NCBI RefSeq assembly: GCF_002563955.1
Contig: NZ_PDJE01000001.1
Span: 434,001 to 498,000, forward strand
DNA length: 64,000 bases
Direction: 5' to 3'
Source: Paramicrobacterium agarici
GTDB taxonomy: Bacteria > Actinomycetota > Actinomycetes > Actinomycetales > Microbacteriaceae
Part shown: one piece after another, positions 17,183-26,756 of the stretch
Layout of the letters: each line of letters starts with the position of its first letter
How positions within the stretch are numbered: the first letter of the stretch is position 1
Made by a program: the position numbers and the translations under genes
The notes under the pieces: generated by a model
Told to the model about the DNA's origin: nothing
What the model saw: the letters and a program-made list of their open reading frames with translations, nothing else
Databases searched by the model: none

Positions 17183-17407
17183 ATGCTGTCTCTTTTCGTC
17201 ACACTTCAGTCGTTCGTTTCGAGCGTCAAGGGCCGCCTCTCTCGTGAAGAGTCCGGCGCCACCGCCGTCGAGTACGGCCTTCTCGTCGGCCTTATCGCCG
17301 TCGCGATCGTGGGCACGCTCATCCTTCTTGGACCGCAGCTTCAGGACCTCTTCGAGACGGTTCTCAACGGCGTCAAGACGGCGAACGTCAACGCGCCTGC
17401 CGCGTAA
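17183..17407 (+). CDS. flp: Flp-type pilin (type IVb prepilin)
   Basis: 74 residues. Leader ending ...REESG, then the mature N-terminus ATAVEYGLLVGLIAVAIVG, which carries the invariant Glu and Tyr of Flp pilins, and a hydrophobic stretch that forms the pilus core. The predicted prepilin peptidase is tadV at the end of the same operon. ATG 17183 is preceded by AGGA at a suitable distance. It is the major subunit of the Tad pilus used for adhesion. Confidence 0.95.
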   Translation: MLSLFVTLQSFVSSVKGRLSREESGATAVEYGLLVGLIAVAIVGTLILLGPQLQDLFETVLNGVKTANVNAPAA

Positions 17408-17479
17408 CACCTCCGGAACAGTGCGTCGGCAATCGTGACGACGCCATGTTCCGCCGGATGCCGAGAAGAAGGGAACACG

Positions 17480-17878
17480 ATGATCGATCTGCGATCCGAG
17501 CGCGGGTCAGCCGCAGTCGAATTCGCGCTGGTCGTGCCCATCTTGATCGCCCTCCTTCTCGGCATCCTCGAGTTCGGCTCCGCCTACAGCGCTCAAGTGA
17601 GCGTCACAGCAGCAGCTCGCGACGGAGCACGTACGATGTCCGTCACCGCAGACCCCGCAGCCGCCCGCCAATCCGTGCGAGCGTCGGCTCCGGGCTTCTC
17701 TCCCCAGATCTCGTCATCACAGATCGCCATCACGAATTCCTCCGGAGGCGTCATGTCATCGTGCCCGCCCGGACAAACGGTGACGGTGACGATCACCTAT
17801 CCGTACACCTACTACACCGGCTTCTTCGGACCAGGTTTTTCAATGACAGGTAAGGCGGCAATGCGATGCGGAGGCTGA
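17480..17878 (+). CDS. tadE: TadE-family pilus assembly protein / pseudopilin
   Basis: 132 residues. The N-terminal ERGSAAVEFALVVPILIALL has the pseudopilin-like cleavage pattern (Gly followed by SAAVEF) and one membrane segment; the C-terminal ~90 residues are extracytoplasmic. ATG 17480 follows an AGAAGGGA box. The 3' end overlaps the next gene by 13 nt. TadE-like minor pseudopilins are needed for Flp pilus biogenesis. Confidence 0.9.
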   Translation: MIDLRSERGSAAVEFALVVPILIALLLGILEFGSAYSAQVSVTAAARDGARTMSVTADPAAARQSVRASAPGFSPQISSSQIAITNSSGGVMSSCPPGQTVTVTITYPYTYYTGFFGPGFSMTGKAAMRCGG

Positions 17879-18837
17879 ACGCCGCTCGGCTTCGCGACGA
17901 ACAGGGCGGCGTCGCCGTCATCGTCGCCGTCATCATGGTCGCGCTGCTCGCCGCCACCGCCCTCGCCATCGACGTCGGCGCCATGTACGCCGAGCGCGCT
18001 CAACTGCAGAACGGTGCCGACGCTGCAGCTCTCGCGGTCGCTGGAGATTGCGCGGACGGCACGTGCGGCAATGCGAGCTCGATCGCTCAGCGCTACGCCG
18101 ACGCGAACGCGAACGACGGGGCCTCGGCGGTCTCCTCCGTTGATTTTCCCCGAGCAGGAACCGTCAGCGTCACGACAGCGACCGAGGATGCCGCCACCGG
18201 CGCTGGCCCTCTGGCACTGACCTTTGCACCATTGCTCGGAATCGCGGATCCCGACCTGTCGGCATCCGCGACAGCATCCTGGGGCAGTCCTGCCAGTGGC
18301 CGTGCCGACCTCCCCCTCGCCTTCGCACCGTGCGTCTTCCGCTTAGACGGCGCCATTCAGGTACTCAGCATCCACGGTGACTCGGGCGGCACATCGTGCT
18401 CGAGCACGAGCCCGTCTGGCCAACTGCTTCCCGGAGGATTCGGTTGGCTCGCTGACCCGACAAACACGTGCAGCGCAGATGTCAGCATCTCCAAGAACGC
18501 GCCGATGGCGGGTGACTCTGGAGTGAGCATCTCATCGGCGTGCGCAACAGTGCTCCCCGGGCTCGCCGACAAGACGATTCTCCTCCCCGTTTACGGCGAC
18601 ATCAGTGGCACAGGCGGAGGCTCGTACCGCATCACGGGCTGGGCCGCCTTCACGGTACTCGGTTGGAACTTCTCAGGCTCCGTCACGAGCTACCACAACC
18701 AGTACTATCCGGGCGCGACGTGCACCGGGTCGTGCAAGGGACTCATCGGCAAGTTCGTCAGGTTCGTGTCATTCGACGACCGATTCACGATGGGAGGCCC
18801 GGACCTCGGAGCCTCAGTCGTGCGACTCACAAAATAG
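17866..18837 (+). CDS. TadG-like pilus assembly protein
   Basis: 323 residues. The N-terminus has the Tad-like motif DEQGGVAVIVAVIMVALLAA and then IDVGAMYAERAQLQNGADAAALA, the pattern of TadG-related proteins. The rest is Ser/Thr/Gly-rich and extracytoplasmic, with several Cys. No clear von Willebrand domain is visible, so this is the shorter actinobacterial form. It starts inside the tadE gene and is part of the same operon. Confidence 0.86.
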   Translation: MRRLNAARLRDEQGGVAVIVAVIMVALLAATALAIDVGAMYAERAQLQNGADAAALAVAGDCADGTCGNASSIAQRYADANANDGASAVSSVDFPRAGTVSVTTATEDAATGAGPLALTFAPLLGIADPDLSASATASWGSPASGRADLPLAFAPCVFRLDGAIQVLSIHGDSGGTSCSSTSPSGQLLPGGFGWLADPTNTCSADVSISKNAPMAGDSGVSISSACATVLPGLADKTILLPVYGDISGTGGGSYRITGWAAFTVLGWNFSGSVTSYHNQYYPGATCTGSCKGLIGKFVRFVSFDDRFTMGGPDLGASVVRLTK

Positions 18838-18845
18838 GACCTCAC

Positions 18846-19550
18846 ATGAAGATTCGCATCATCAGCGCGATCGTCGCCCTCGTTCTCGCCATAGTCGGCA
18901 CAATCGCCATCTCGTCGTACGTGCAAGATGCAGATCGACGAGCCTTCGAAGGCGCAAAGCTCCGCGACGTCTTCGTCGTGACCAAGGCAGTTCCCGCAGG
19001 AACACCTTCCGCGGAGCTTGAAACGTCCGTGAGTATCCAGTCTCTCCCCGTGTCAGCCGTCCCGGCGGACGCCGTGTCCGACCTCGCGGCGTTTGCCCAC
19101 ACCGTAACCGCTGTTGATCTGGTCCCTGGCGAGCAGCTTCTGGGATCGCGGCTCGTCGACCCGTCCGAACTTCAGTCGTCGTCATCCGTTCCCGTGCCTG
19201 AGGGTTTCGATGAGGTCTCCGTGCAGTTGACCCCCGATCGCATGGTCGGCGGACAGGTCAAGGCAGGCGACACCGTTGGGATCTATATCTCCTTCGGCGA
19301 TACCGCTGCCGGACCTGCCTCGACGCAGCTTGAGTTTCAGAAGGTGCTCGTGACGAACGTTCAGGGCGCCCCGGTGCAAGACGGTGAAGCCGCGCCAAGC
19401 GGAGCTGTTCTCGTGACGCTTGCACGGCCCGCCGCTGATGCCGAGAAGATCATCTACGCCGCTCAGTACGGATCGATCTGGTTGTCGCGCCAGCCGGCAG
19501 ACGGTCCGACCGCTAAGACAGACGGCGCGCGACAGGAGAGCTTCTCATGA
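18846..19550 (+). CDS. cpaB: CpaB/RcpC-type pilus assembly protein (SAF domain)
   Basis: 234 residues with an N-terminal membrane anchor (IISAIVALVLAIVGTIAIS) and a SAF-like domain (FVVTKAVPAGTPSAELET ... LVPGEQLLGSRLV), followed by the RcpC/CpaB core (VQLTPDRMVGGQVKAGDTVG, then VLVTLARPAADAEKIIYAAQ). In Gram-negatives this protein works with the RcpA secretin; no secretin gene is present here, as expected for a monoderm. It overlaps tadZ by 4 nt. Confidence 0.9.
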   Translation: MKIRIISAIVALVLAIVGTIAISSYVQDADRRAFEGAKLRDVFVVTKAVPAGTPSAELETSVSIQSLPVSAVPADAVSDLAAFAHTVTAVDLVPGEQLLGSRLVDPSELQSSSSVPVPEGFDEVSVQLTPDRMVGGQVKAGDTVGIYISFGDTAAGPASTQLEFQKVLVTNVQGAPVQDGEAAPSGAVLVTLARPAADAEKIIYAAQYGSIWLSRQPADGPTAKTDGARQESFS

Positions 19551-20734
19551 GCCGGTTTGTTCTTCTCACCGAAGACACGGCGTTCGAGCACCGCGTTCGA
19601 GCAGCGATCGCAGGTGGACTGTCGGGATCGCTTCGCGCCCTCGGCTCCGCGATTCCTGATTCACCACTCGAGATTCTTGCCGTGTCGGATGCTGAGCCGG
19701 TCGAAGTTCTACTGCTCGGCCCGAGCGTCGCGCAAGACGAGGCGTTCAGAATGGCGTCGATCATCGACGTACAGCGACCGGATATCAGCGTTGTGCTCGT
19801 CGCGGACGCGACCCCCGAAACAGCGATCGCCGCGATGCGCGCGGGAATCCGCGATATTCTCGATCCCGCGGCGAACCCCGACGAGATCCGGGTGCTCGTC
19901 GAACGGGCGAGCCGTGCATCGGCGAACCGCGTAAAAACCCCGGCTCCGCACGGCGCCACATCGTCAGGCCGCATCCTCGTTGTCGCATCGTCGAAGGGTG
20001 GAGTGGGCAAAACGACTCTCGCGACGAACCTCGCACTCGCCCTGGGACGAGTCGCTCCGATGTCGACGGTTCTCGTCGATCTCGATGCTCAATTCGGTGA
20101 TGTCGCGAGCGCACTGCGGCTCGAGCCCGAGCACACGCTTGTCGATGCGGTTTCCGGCGCTGCCAAGCAAGACTCTATGGTTCTCAAGACGTTCCTCAGT
20201 GTCCACCCCAGCTCGATCTACGCGCTGTGCGCACCGTCCTCGCCCGCAGACGCCGACAGCGTCACCGGTGAGGACGTGGCCCACCTTCTCGATCAGCTGG
20301 CAAGCGAGTTCGAGTACGTTGTGGTCGACACCGCGCCCGGTCTCGGTGAACGTGCGCTTGCCGCGCTAGAAGCCGCGACCGACGGCATCTTCACGTGCTC
20401 CATGGACGTGCCGAGCGTACGCGGTCTTCGCAAGGAACTCGACGTCGCCGCACAGCTCGGCCTGGCGGCACAGCGCCACGTCGTACTCAACATGGGTGAC
20501 CCGAAGAACGGCCTGTCGCTTCGCGATGTCGAAGCAACGCTCGGAACACGCGTTGACATCGTCGTTCCGCGCTCGCGCGAGGTGGCTCTGTCGACGAACA
20601 CCGGCGAACCGCTGCTGCAGAAGACCAAGCGCGGCCGCGCGGCGAAGTCGCTCGACCGTCTTGCTGCCCGATTCGATCCCGCACGCGCGGCCGAGTCGCG
20701 ACGTGGCCGCCACGGCCTGGAGGTTGTGAAGTGA
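19547..20734 (+). CDS. tadZ: TadZ/CpaE-family pilus localisation ATPase
   Basis: 395 residues: an N-terminal receiver-like domain (about 1-120; VEVLLLGPSVAQDEAF, VVLVADATPETAIAAMRAG), a deviant Walker A ASSKGGVGKTTLATNLA at about residue 150, and the MinD/ParA-like motifs VLVDLDAQFGDVA and VVVDTAPGLGERAL. TadZ sets the polar or focal site of Tad pilus assembly. The start overlaps the cpaB stop, and the stop overlaps the tadA start (GTGA). Confidence 0.92.
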   Translation: MSRFVLLTEDTAFEHRVRAAIAGGLSGSLRALGSAIPDSPLEILAVSDAEPVEVLLLGPSVAQDEAFRMASIIDVQRPDISVVLVADATPETAIAAMRAGIRDILDPAANPDEIRVLVERASRASANRVKTPAPHGATSSGRILVVASSKGGVGKTTLATNLALALGRVAPMSTVLVDLDAQFGDVASALRLEPEHTLVDAVSGAAKQDSMVLKTFLSVHPSSIYALCAPSSPADADSVTGEDVAHLLDQLASEFEYVVVDTAPGLGERALAALEAATDGIFTCSMDVPSVRGLRKELDVAAQLGLAAQRHVVLNMGDPKNGLSLRDVEATLGTRVDIVVPRSREVALSTNTGEPLLQKTKRGRAAKSLDRLAARFDPARAAESRRGRHGLEVVK

Positions 20735-22119
20735 ACCTGTCCGAGCGACTCGCCGGGGCGACGGCCGATGCACCCGTACCGATTCGAGAGACGCCGTCGA
20801 TCGTTGTCGCCGAACCAGACAAGGCAGACGCGACTCCGGCGGTCGACGCGCTCCTCGACCTGAAAGCCCGCGTCGGCGCAACGTTGTTCGAGCGACTAGG
20901 TACGCGCCTCGCCGACCCCAATCTCGGCGAAGCCGACCTGCTCATCTTTGCGCGTGACGTTCTCACCGAGATCGTCGAGGCCGAGCAGGTACCGCTCAGC
21001 GCACCCGAGCGACAGCGGCTCATTCAGCAGATCAGCGACGACGTTCTCGGCTACGGCCCACTTCAACCGCTCCTCGACGATCCGTCCCTGAGCGAGATCA
21101 TGGTCAACGGTCCTGACCAGATCTACGTCGAACGAGCAGGTCAGCTCACCCTCACCTCCTCCCGCTTCCGCTCCGAAGACCAGCTGCGCCGCGTGATCGA
21201 GAAGATCGTCTCGCGCGTAGGCCGCCGTATCGACGAGTCGTCACCGCTTGTCGACGCGCGCCTCGAAGACGGTTCGCGCGTGAACGCCGTGATTCCCCCT
21301 CTCGCGGTCAATGGCTCCTCGCTGACCATCCGAAAATTCGCCGCCGACCCCCTCACGGTCGACGACCTCATCGGCTTCGGGTCGCTGTCGCCCGAGATGT
21401 CCGAGCTCCTCGAAGCGTGCGTGAAAGCCCACCTCAACGTCATCGTGTCCGGCGGCACGGGGACCGGCAAGACGACTCTTCTGAACGTTCTCTCGTCGTT
21501 CATTCCCCGCGGTGAGCGCATAATCACCATTGAGGATGCTGTTGAGCTGCAGCTTCAGCAGGATCACGTCGTGCGTCTCGAGAGTCGTCCTGCGAATATC
21601 GAGGGCAAGGGCGAGATCGCGATCCGCGACCTCCTCAAGAACTCTCTGCGTATGCGCCCCGACCGCATCGTCGTCGGCGAGGTCCGCGGTGGAGAGGCAC
21701 TCGACATGCTTCAGGCGATGAACACCGGCCACGACGGGTCGCTGTCGACCGTGCACGCGAACTCGCCACGAGACGCGATCGCGCGCCTTGAGACCCTCGT
21801 GCTGATGGCAGGTATGGATCTTCCTCTTCGGGCGATTCGCGAGCAGATCGCGTCGGCCGTCGATGTGGTCGTGCAGCTCACTCGTCTGCGCGACGGCAGC
21901 AGGCGCGTGACCCACGTCACTGAGGTGCAGGGAATGGAAGGCGACATCGTCACGCTTCAAGACGCGTTCGTGTTCGACTACTCCGCCGGTATGGATGCGG
22001 CCGGACGATTCCTCGGCAAAGCAGTGCCGACGGGTGTTCGTCCTCGCTTCATCGACCGATTCAGCGAACTCGGCATCCCCGTCTCTCCACGCGTTTTCGA
22101 CGCCGGAGGGCGGTTCTGA
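20731..22119 (+). CDS. tadA: TadA/CpaF-family secretion ATPase
   Basis: 462 residues, GTG start. Type II/IV secretion ATPase: the N-terminal region [20 protein letters not shown], Walker [20 protein letters not shown], the Asp box ([12 protein letters not shown]), Walker B ([19 protein letters not shown]) and the His box ([18 protein letters not shown]). It powers Flp pilus polymerisation through TadB/TadC. All catalytic motifs are intact. Confidence 0.95.
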   Translation: MNLSERLAGATADAPVPIRETPSIVVAEPDKADATPAVDALLDLKARVGATLFERLGTRLADPNLGEADLLIFARDVLTEIVEAEQVPLSAPERQRLIQQISDDVLGYGPLQPLLDDPSLSEIMVNGPDQIYVERAGQLTLTSSRFRSEDQLRRVIEKIVSRVGRRIDESSPLVDARLEDGSRVNAVIPPLAVNGSSLTIRKFAADPLTVDDLIGFGSLSPEMSELLEACVKAHLNVIVSGGTGTGKTTLLNVLSSFIPRGERIITIEDAVELQLQQDHVVRLESRPANIEGKGEIAIRDLLKNSLRMRPDRIVVGEVRGGEALDMLQAMNTGHDGSLSTVHANSPRDAIARLETLVLMAGMDLPLRAIREQIASAVDVVVQLTRLRDGSRRVTHVTEVQGMEGDIVTLQDAFVFDYSAGMDAAGRFLGKAVPTGVRPRFIDRFSELGIPVSPRVFDAGGRF

Positions 22120-23045
22120 TGCTCACCGTTGCGCTTGTCCTCCTCTATGCTGCTGCACTCGTTGTGCTGTTCGGAGTCTTCCGTTCGACCTCGCGGCTGC
22201 CGCTTGAACGCCGTCGCCCCAGCGACGCAGAGAAGCAGACGACACTGAGCCGCACGAGCGGGGCGACGACAGACTTCCTCTCGGACCTCCTGTCGCGCCG
22301 AGGATGGACACAGCCCCTCGCAGCATCCCTCGAGCAAGCGGGCATGAAGATCTCGCCCGCCGAGTTCCTCGTGTTCGTGATCTCCGGCTCGGTCGTTGCG
22401 CTCCTGGTCGGATATCTGATCGCGGGTCTCGGGCTCGGGCTGCTCTTCGCGGCTGCCTCCCCCGCGTTCGCTGTCGCTCTTGTCAATATTCGCCAGTCGA
22501 AGCGCCGTGCCGCGTTCGCCGCCCAGCTCGAAGACACGCTTCAGCTGCTGTCGGGCGGACTGAAGGCGGGGCACAGCCTTCTGCGCGCTGTGGACGCGAT
22601 ATCGCGCGAGGCCGAGTCCCCGACGAATGAGGAGTTCGCTCGCATCGTCAACGAGACCCGGCTCGGTCGCGACCTCGACGATGCCCTCGATCAGGCGGCC
22701 CAGCGCATGCGCAGCGACGACTTCAGCTGGATCGGACAGGCGATCGCGATCCACAGGGAAGTCGGTGGCGACCTCGCCGGTGTCCTTGACGAGGTGGCGG
22801 AGACAATTCGCCAGCGTAATCAGATTCGACGACAAGTCGCGGCGCTGAGCGCCGAGGGCAAGTTCTCCGCGTACATCCTCATGGCGCTGCCGTTCGTCGT
22901 TGTCGGCATCCTGTCGCTCACGAGCCCGTCGTATGTCGCGCGATTCGTCGAGACCCCGCTGGGGTTCGGGCTCATCGGCGTCTCAGCGGTCATGCTCATC
23001 ATCGGCGGCGTCTGGATGAAGAAGGTCGTGAGCTTTAAATTCTGA
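22119..23045 (+). CDS. tadB: TadB pilus assembly membrane protein
   Basis: 308 residues. GspF-type (T2SSF) platform protein with two N-terminal and two C-terminal membrane segments flanking a cytoplasmic helical domain (QLEDTLQLLSGGLKAGHSLL ... EVGGDLAGVLDEVAETIRQR), the typical TadB signature. The start overlaps the tadA stop (TGATG). It pairs with TadC as the inner-membrane platform. Confidence 0.92.
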   Translation: MLTVALVLLYAAALVVLFGVFRSTSRLPLERRRPSDAEKQTTLSRTSGATTDFLSDLLSRRGWTQPLAASLEQAGMKISPAEFLVFVISGSVVALLVGYLIAGLGLGLLFAAASPAFAVALVNIRQSKRRAAFAAQLEDTLQLLSGGLKAGHSLLRAVDAISREAESPTNEEFARIVNETRLGRDLDDALDQAAQRMRSDDFSWIGQAIAIHREVGGDLAGVLDEVAETIRQRNQIRRQVAALSAEGKFSAYILMALPFVVVGILSLTSPSYVARFVETPLGFGLIGVSAVMLIIGGVWMKKVVSFKF

Positions 23046-23100
23046 TGATGACAACCAATGTACGCGAACGCGCGGTCACCCGAGCCGCCGAGGAGATGCC

Positions 23101-23979
23101 GTGCAGATGATGATCGCACTTCCGATCTTCCTGATCGCTGCCTGCCTCGCGGCTGTCGTCGGCTCGCTCGCGCCCGCAGAATCTCGCTCTCGCCGCGCCA
23201 TTCGAGCGAACCTCGCTGCTGGCTTCGACGGGGACTCGGCCGACGTCGACGAGCGTGCCGAGCCAAGCGTCCTCGGACAGCTGGCCCGCCGGCTCGTGCT
23301 GCCCGCGAATCGCGTCAAGCTCGAGAAGCTCGTCGCTCTCGCAGGGCACCCGTCGGCGTGGCCGCTAGAGCGCATCCTCGTTGCGAAACCCCTGCTCGCG
23401 GCCACAGCTCTCACGCTTGGCCTTCTGCTGCTCGGCGGATCACCGGGTGGGCTCGTCGTGCTTCTCGTCATCGCCGTCGTCATCACCTCCTACTTCGTAC
23501 CCGACCTTCTGCTCCACAGTCGCGGCATCGAACGCCAGGCCGCTATTGAGCTTGCCCTTCCCGATACGCTCGACCAGATGCTCATTGCCGTTGAAGCCGG
23601 CCTCGGGTTCGAGGCGGCGATGTCTCGGGCGGGCCAGAACGGTTCGGGGCCGCTCGCCGAAGAGCTCGTGCGCACGCTGCAGGACATGCGCGTCGGTCTC
23701 TCGAGACGCGAGGCTTACCAGGCCATGGTTGAGCGCACGAACGTTCCCGACCTCCGAGCCTTCGTACGCGCCGTTGTTCAGGCGGATGCCTACGGGATCT
23801 CGATCACCAGCGTTCTGCGCACGCAAGCGAAGGAGATGCGAGTCAAACGACGTCAACGCGCCGAAGAGAAGGCGATGAAGATCCCCGTCAAGGTACTCTT
23901 CCCGCTCATGTTGTTCATTCTCCCAGTGCTCTTCATTGCCGTGCTCGGACCGACTGTCATCAACGTCGTCAATGGCTGA
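23101..23979 (+). CDS. tadC: TadC pilus assembly membrane protein
   Basis: 292 residues, GTG start preceded by GAGGAG. Second T2SSF-type platform protein: membrane segments near residues 5-22, 95-140 and 270-288, with the cytoplasmic core ALPDTLDQMLIAVEAGLGFE and RRQRAEEKAMKIPVKVLFPL. The 55-bp gap after tadB is the largest in the latter half of the operon. Its stop overlaps tadV by 8 nt. Confidence 0.92.
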   Translation: MQMMIALPIFLIAACLAAVVGSLAPAESRSRRAIRANLAAGFDGDSADVDERAEPSVLGQLARRLVLPANRVKLEKLVALAGHPSAWPLERILVAKPLLAATALTLGLLLLGGSPGGLVVLLVIAVVITSYFVPDLLLHSRGIERQAAIELALPDTLDQMLIAVEAGLGFEAAMSRAGQNGSGPLAEELVRTLQDMRVGLSRREAYQAMVERTNVPDLRAFVRAVVQADAYGISITSVLRTQAKEMRVKRRQRAEEKAMKIPVKVLFPLMLFILPVLFIAVLGPTVINVVNG

Positions 23980-24637
23980 CTGGGTTCAGCCCGGCGTGAT
24001 CGGTGCCATAGCGCTCGTCGCCGGTTTCTTCGGTCACCGGATGCTGTGGCGCCGCCTTCCGCGCCTAGCCACCGCGCCGACGCCCTCGTTGGGCTCAGAC
24101 GTTCTCGCCGGCGCAATCACCGGGGCAGCTGCCGTCGCGCTCGCACCGCTCGGCACTAACCCTGCCGGTGCTGTCGCATACGGGTTCTTCGCGATCGCGG
24201 GCGTTCAGTTATCGCTGATCGATGCCCGGCTGAAGCTCTTGCCCAACGTGCTCGTGCTCCCCACCGCCGGGATCAGCCTCGCGCTGCTCGCGGCGACAGC
24301 AGCTGCAGAAGACGCATGGCTGTCGCTCGGGCGAGCCGTCGCCGGAGGCGCAGCGCTCTTCGTCGCGTACCTCGTACTCGCGCTCGTCTCACCGAGCGGC
24401 ATCGGCATGGGTGACGTCAAGCTCTCGGTCGTCGCCGGTGTCTTTCTCGCGTATCAGGGCTGGATGCCGCTTGTCGTCGGTGCCGCAGCTGGCTTCGTGA
24501 TCGGTGCCCTCGTCGGCCTTGCGCTCCTCGCTGCGCGCAAGGCGAATCGTCACACCACTGTGCCATTCGGCCCGTCGATGCTCGGCGGCGCTGTGCTCGT
24601 GCTCGCCTCGATTCCTGCGGGACTCTTCGCACTGTGA
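23972..24637 (+). CDS. tadV: Type IV prepilin peptidase TadV/CpaA
   Basis: 221 residues, polytopic. The two aspartates of the A24 peptidase family are visible: one in SLIDARLKLLPN and one in GIGMGDVKLSV. The family cleaves Flp prepilin and TadE-like pseudopilins after the conserved Gly. ATG 23972 lies within the tadC gene. It is the last gene of the pilus operon, directly before a strong hairpin. Confidence 0.92.
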   Translation: MADWVQPGVIGAIALVAGFFGHRMLWRRLPRLATAPTPSLGSDVLAGAITGAAAVALAPLGTNPAGAVAYGFFAIAGVQLSLIDARLKLLPNVLVLPTAGISLALLAATAAAEDAWLSLGRAVAGGAALFVAYLVLALVSPSGIGMGDVKLSVVAGVFLAYQGWMPLVVGAAAGFVIGALVGLALLAARKANRHTTVPFGPSMLGGAVLVLASIPAGLFAL

Positions 24638-24644
24638 CGACAGA

Positions 24645-24677
24645 GCTGCGGGGCAGGAGAAGCTCCTGCCCCGCAGC
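24645..24677. terminator. Hairpin terminator between convergent tadV and putP
   Basis: Perfect 15-bp stem (GCTGCGGGGCAGGAG / CTCCTGCCCCGCAGC) with a 3-nt loop, lying in the 60-bp gap between the two convergent stops. No T-run follows on either strand, but the stem is very stable, so it probably stops transcription in both directions. Confidence 0.8.
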
Positions 24678-24697
24678 ATCCGTCATGCTGATTCGCG

Positions 24698-26260
24698 TCA
24701 GCTCTCGGTTGGCGCCGTTTCTGCTGGCGCCTTGTAGTTGGGCATCGAGATCTCAGCGGTACGGCTGAACTCCTGCGTGACCGCCTCGTTCTCTCGGTAC
24801 GTGAACAGGCTCACGACCACCGCGACCACAAGGTTCGCGATGAAGCCCGGAATGATCTCGTACGTCTGCGCCACGAACGATTCGGCTCCGAAGATGTCGG
24901 CACCGAACTGACCCCACACGTACGCGACGACGGCACCCGCGATGAGGCCGCACAGCGCGCCCCAGTTGCTGAGCTTCTTCCAGAACAGCGCGAGCAGAAT
25001 GATCGGCCCGAAGGCGGAGCCGAACCCTGCCCACGCAAATCCGACGAGGTCGAGGATGCTCTGGGACGGGTTGAGAGCGAGAAGGACCGCGATGATCGCA
25101 ACGACGAGAACACCGAGGCGACCGAGGGTCACGTACGTCTTCTCGGAGATGCGGTCGACACCACCGGTCTTCTCGGCGATCATCTTGTACAGGTCCTCGA
25201 CGAGCGCGGACGACGTCACGACCAGTTGCGACGAGATCGTCGACATGATCGCAGCAAGGACGGCAGCGAGCACCAGACCCGCGATGAACGGGTGGAATAG
25301 AATCTGCGCGAGGTCGAGGAAGACCGTCTCGCCCGATTCCGCATCCGTCGGTGAACCGCCGGTGTTGGTGAAGTACGAGATTCCGATGAGCGCAGTGGCG
25401 ATCGAGCCGAGAACCGTGAGGATCATCCAGCCGATGCCGATGCGCCGGCCAGCCTTCGCGTCTTGCGGAGTCTTCAGTGCCATGAAGCGCACGATAATGT
25501 GCGGCTGACCGAAGTACCCGAGTCCCCACGCCGCGGCAGAGATGATACCGAGTGCCGTGCCGCCCGAGACGAGGCTGAGCAGGTTTGGGTCGACCTCGTT
25601 GATCGTGTTGACGACCGTGGCCGGTCCGCCCGCGTTGATCACGGCGACGATCGGCACCGCGATGAGCGCGGCCAGCATGAGAATACCCTGGGCGACGTCG
25701 GTGAGGGTTGCACCAAGGAAGCCGCCGAAGAGCGTGTAGATCATGGTGATCACGGCGACGAGCAGCATGCCCCAGACGTAGTTGACGCCGAAGCTGGACT
25801 CGAAGAACTTGCCCGCTGCGACCATGCCGCTCGACACGTAGAACGTGAAGAAGACGAGAATGATGATGCCGCACACGATGCGCAGTGCGCGCGATCTGTC
25901 ACGCAGACGGTGCTCAAGGAAGCTCGGGATCGTGATGGAGTTTCCCGCGACCTCTGTGTAGGCGCGCAAGCGCGGGGCCACGAACTTCCAGTTGAGCCAG
26001 GCGCCGATCGTCAGTCCGATCGCGATCCAGGCTTCAACGAGTCCCGAAATGTAGATGGCGCCGGGAAGGCCCATGAGCAGCCATCCCGACATATCGGAGG
26101 CGCCGGCGCTGAGCGCCGCGACTCCCGGTTTCAATCCGCGACCGGCGAGCATGTACTCGTCGAGGTTGTTCTTCGTTTTTCTATACGCGAACCAACCGAT
26201 GGTCAGCATCCCCGCGAAATAGAGAACGATGGCGATTGTCTGGAACACTTGATCCGACAT
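24698..26260 (-). CDS. putP: Sodium/proline symporter PutP
   Basis: 520 residues, 13 predicted membrane segments of the SSS family. PutP features: the opening QTIAIVLYFAGMLTIGWFAY, the loop EYMLAGRGLKPGVAALSAGASDMSGWL in TM2 (Na+ site), GYFGQPHI in TM6, and DLYKMIAEKTG. The family imports proline with Na+. ATG 26260 follows GAGGAGC; the open frame beyond it has no family similarity. With the ectoine genes it fits an osmotic-stress lifestyle. Confidence 0.92.
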   Translation of the reverse strand: MSDQVFQTIAIVLYFAGMLTIGWFAYRKTKNNLDEYMLAGRGLKPGVAALSAGASDMSGWLLMGLPGAIYISGLVEAWIAIGLTIGAWLNWKFVAPRLRAYTEVAGNSITIPSFLEHRLRDRSRALRIVCGIIILVFFTFYVSSGMVAAGKFFESSFGVNYVWGMLLVAVITMIYTLFGGFLGATLTDVAQGILMLAALIAVPIVAVINAGGPATVVNTINEVDPNLLSLVSGGTALGIISAAAWGLGYFGQPHIIVRFMALKTPQDAKAGRRIGIGWMILTVLGSIATALIGISYFTNTGGSPTDAESGETVFLDLAQILFHPFIAGLVLAAVLAAIMSTISSQLVVTSSALVEDLYKMIAEKTGGVDRISEKTYVTLGRLGVLVVAIIAVLLALNPSQSILDLVGFAWAGFGSAFGPIILLALFWKKLSNWGALCGLIAGAVVAYVWGQFGADIFGAESFVAQTYEIIPGFIANLVVAVVVSLFTYRENEAVTQEFSRTAEISMPNYKAPAETAPTES

Positions 26261-26756
26261 GTTGCTCCTCGGGTTTTGCACCTCACGCCAATGTGAGGAT
26301 GTTTCCACTATGCCAGAGGATCCCCAGGTTTCGGGCCCTCGAACGAGTGTCATCCACGCAAAAGTCGACGCAAGTCTCGTGGTGTGTGGGACGCGCGGCG
26401 AGGGACGAGAACTGACGATGCCGGGGGTGCATGGCTTCATAACGCCTGCCGCGCAACACACAACACTATCGGAATTCTGTAAATCCATGGAAGTCACTGC
26501 TGATTAGGAACCGATTTTCAGGTTTGCTATGGTTGCTGTGCGCCAGTGTTCGCAACGCACTGCTCCCACCACCCGGGTGTCGCGAGCTCGTCTGCTGAAC
26601 CGCGCAGCGAGACCTGAGTCGTATTCGCCAGGTCACGCCTGTTTGCGATGCCGGATCGCGAACACCGTCAGAGACGGATGAACGATGCTGCCTGCGAACA
26701 GGCACGCTCAGAATTCAGCGCGGGCCGGCGCCGCCGAGGAAGGGACGACATCGCAC
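26261..26756. other. Intergenic region between divergent symporter genes (496 bp)
   Basis: I find no convincing gene, tRNA or known RNA here. It must hold the promoters of putP and of the divergent sodium/solute symporter. A perfect 6-bp inverted repeat (CCTCAC / GTGAGG, 6-bp spacer) lies at 26281-26298, about 20 bp before the putP start codon, where it could act as an operator or leader hairpin. A near-palindrome built on TTGCGA/TCGCGAA lies around 26643-26662. Confidence 0.5.
26281..26298. promoter_or_regulatory. Inverted repeat in putP leader
   Basis: CCTCAC / GTGAGG with a 6-bp spacer, immediately upstream of the putP ribosome-binding site. A regulatory role is only suggested by position. 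Confidence 0.35.
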
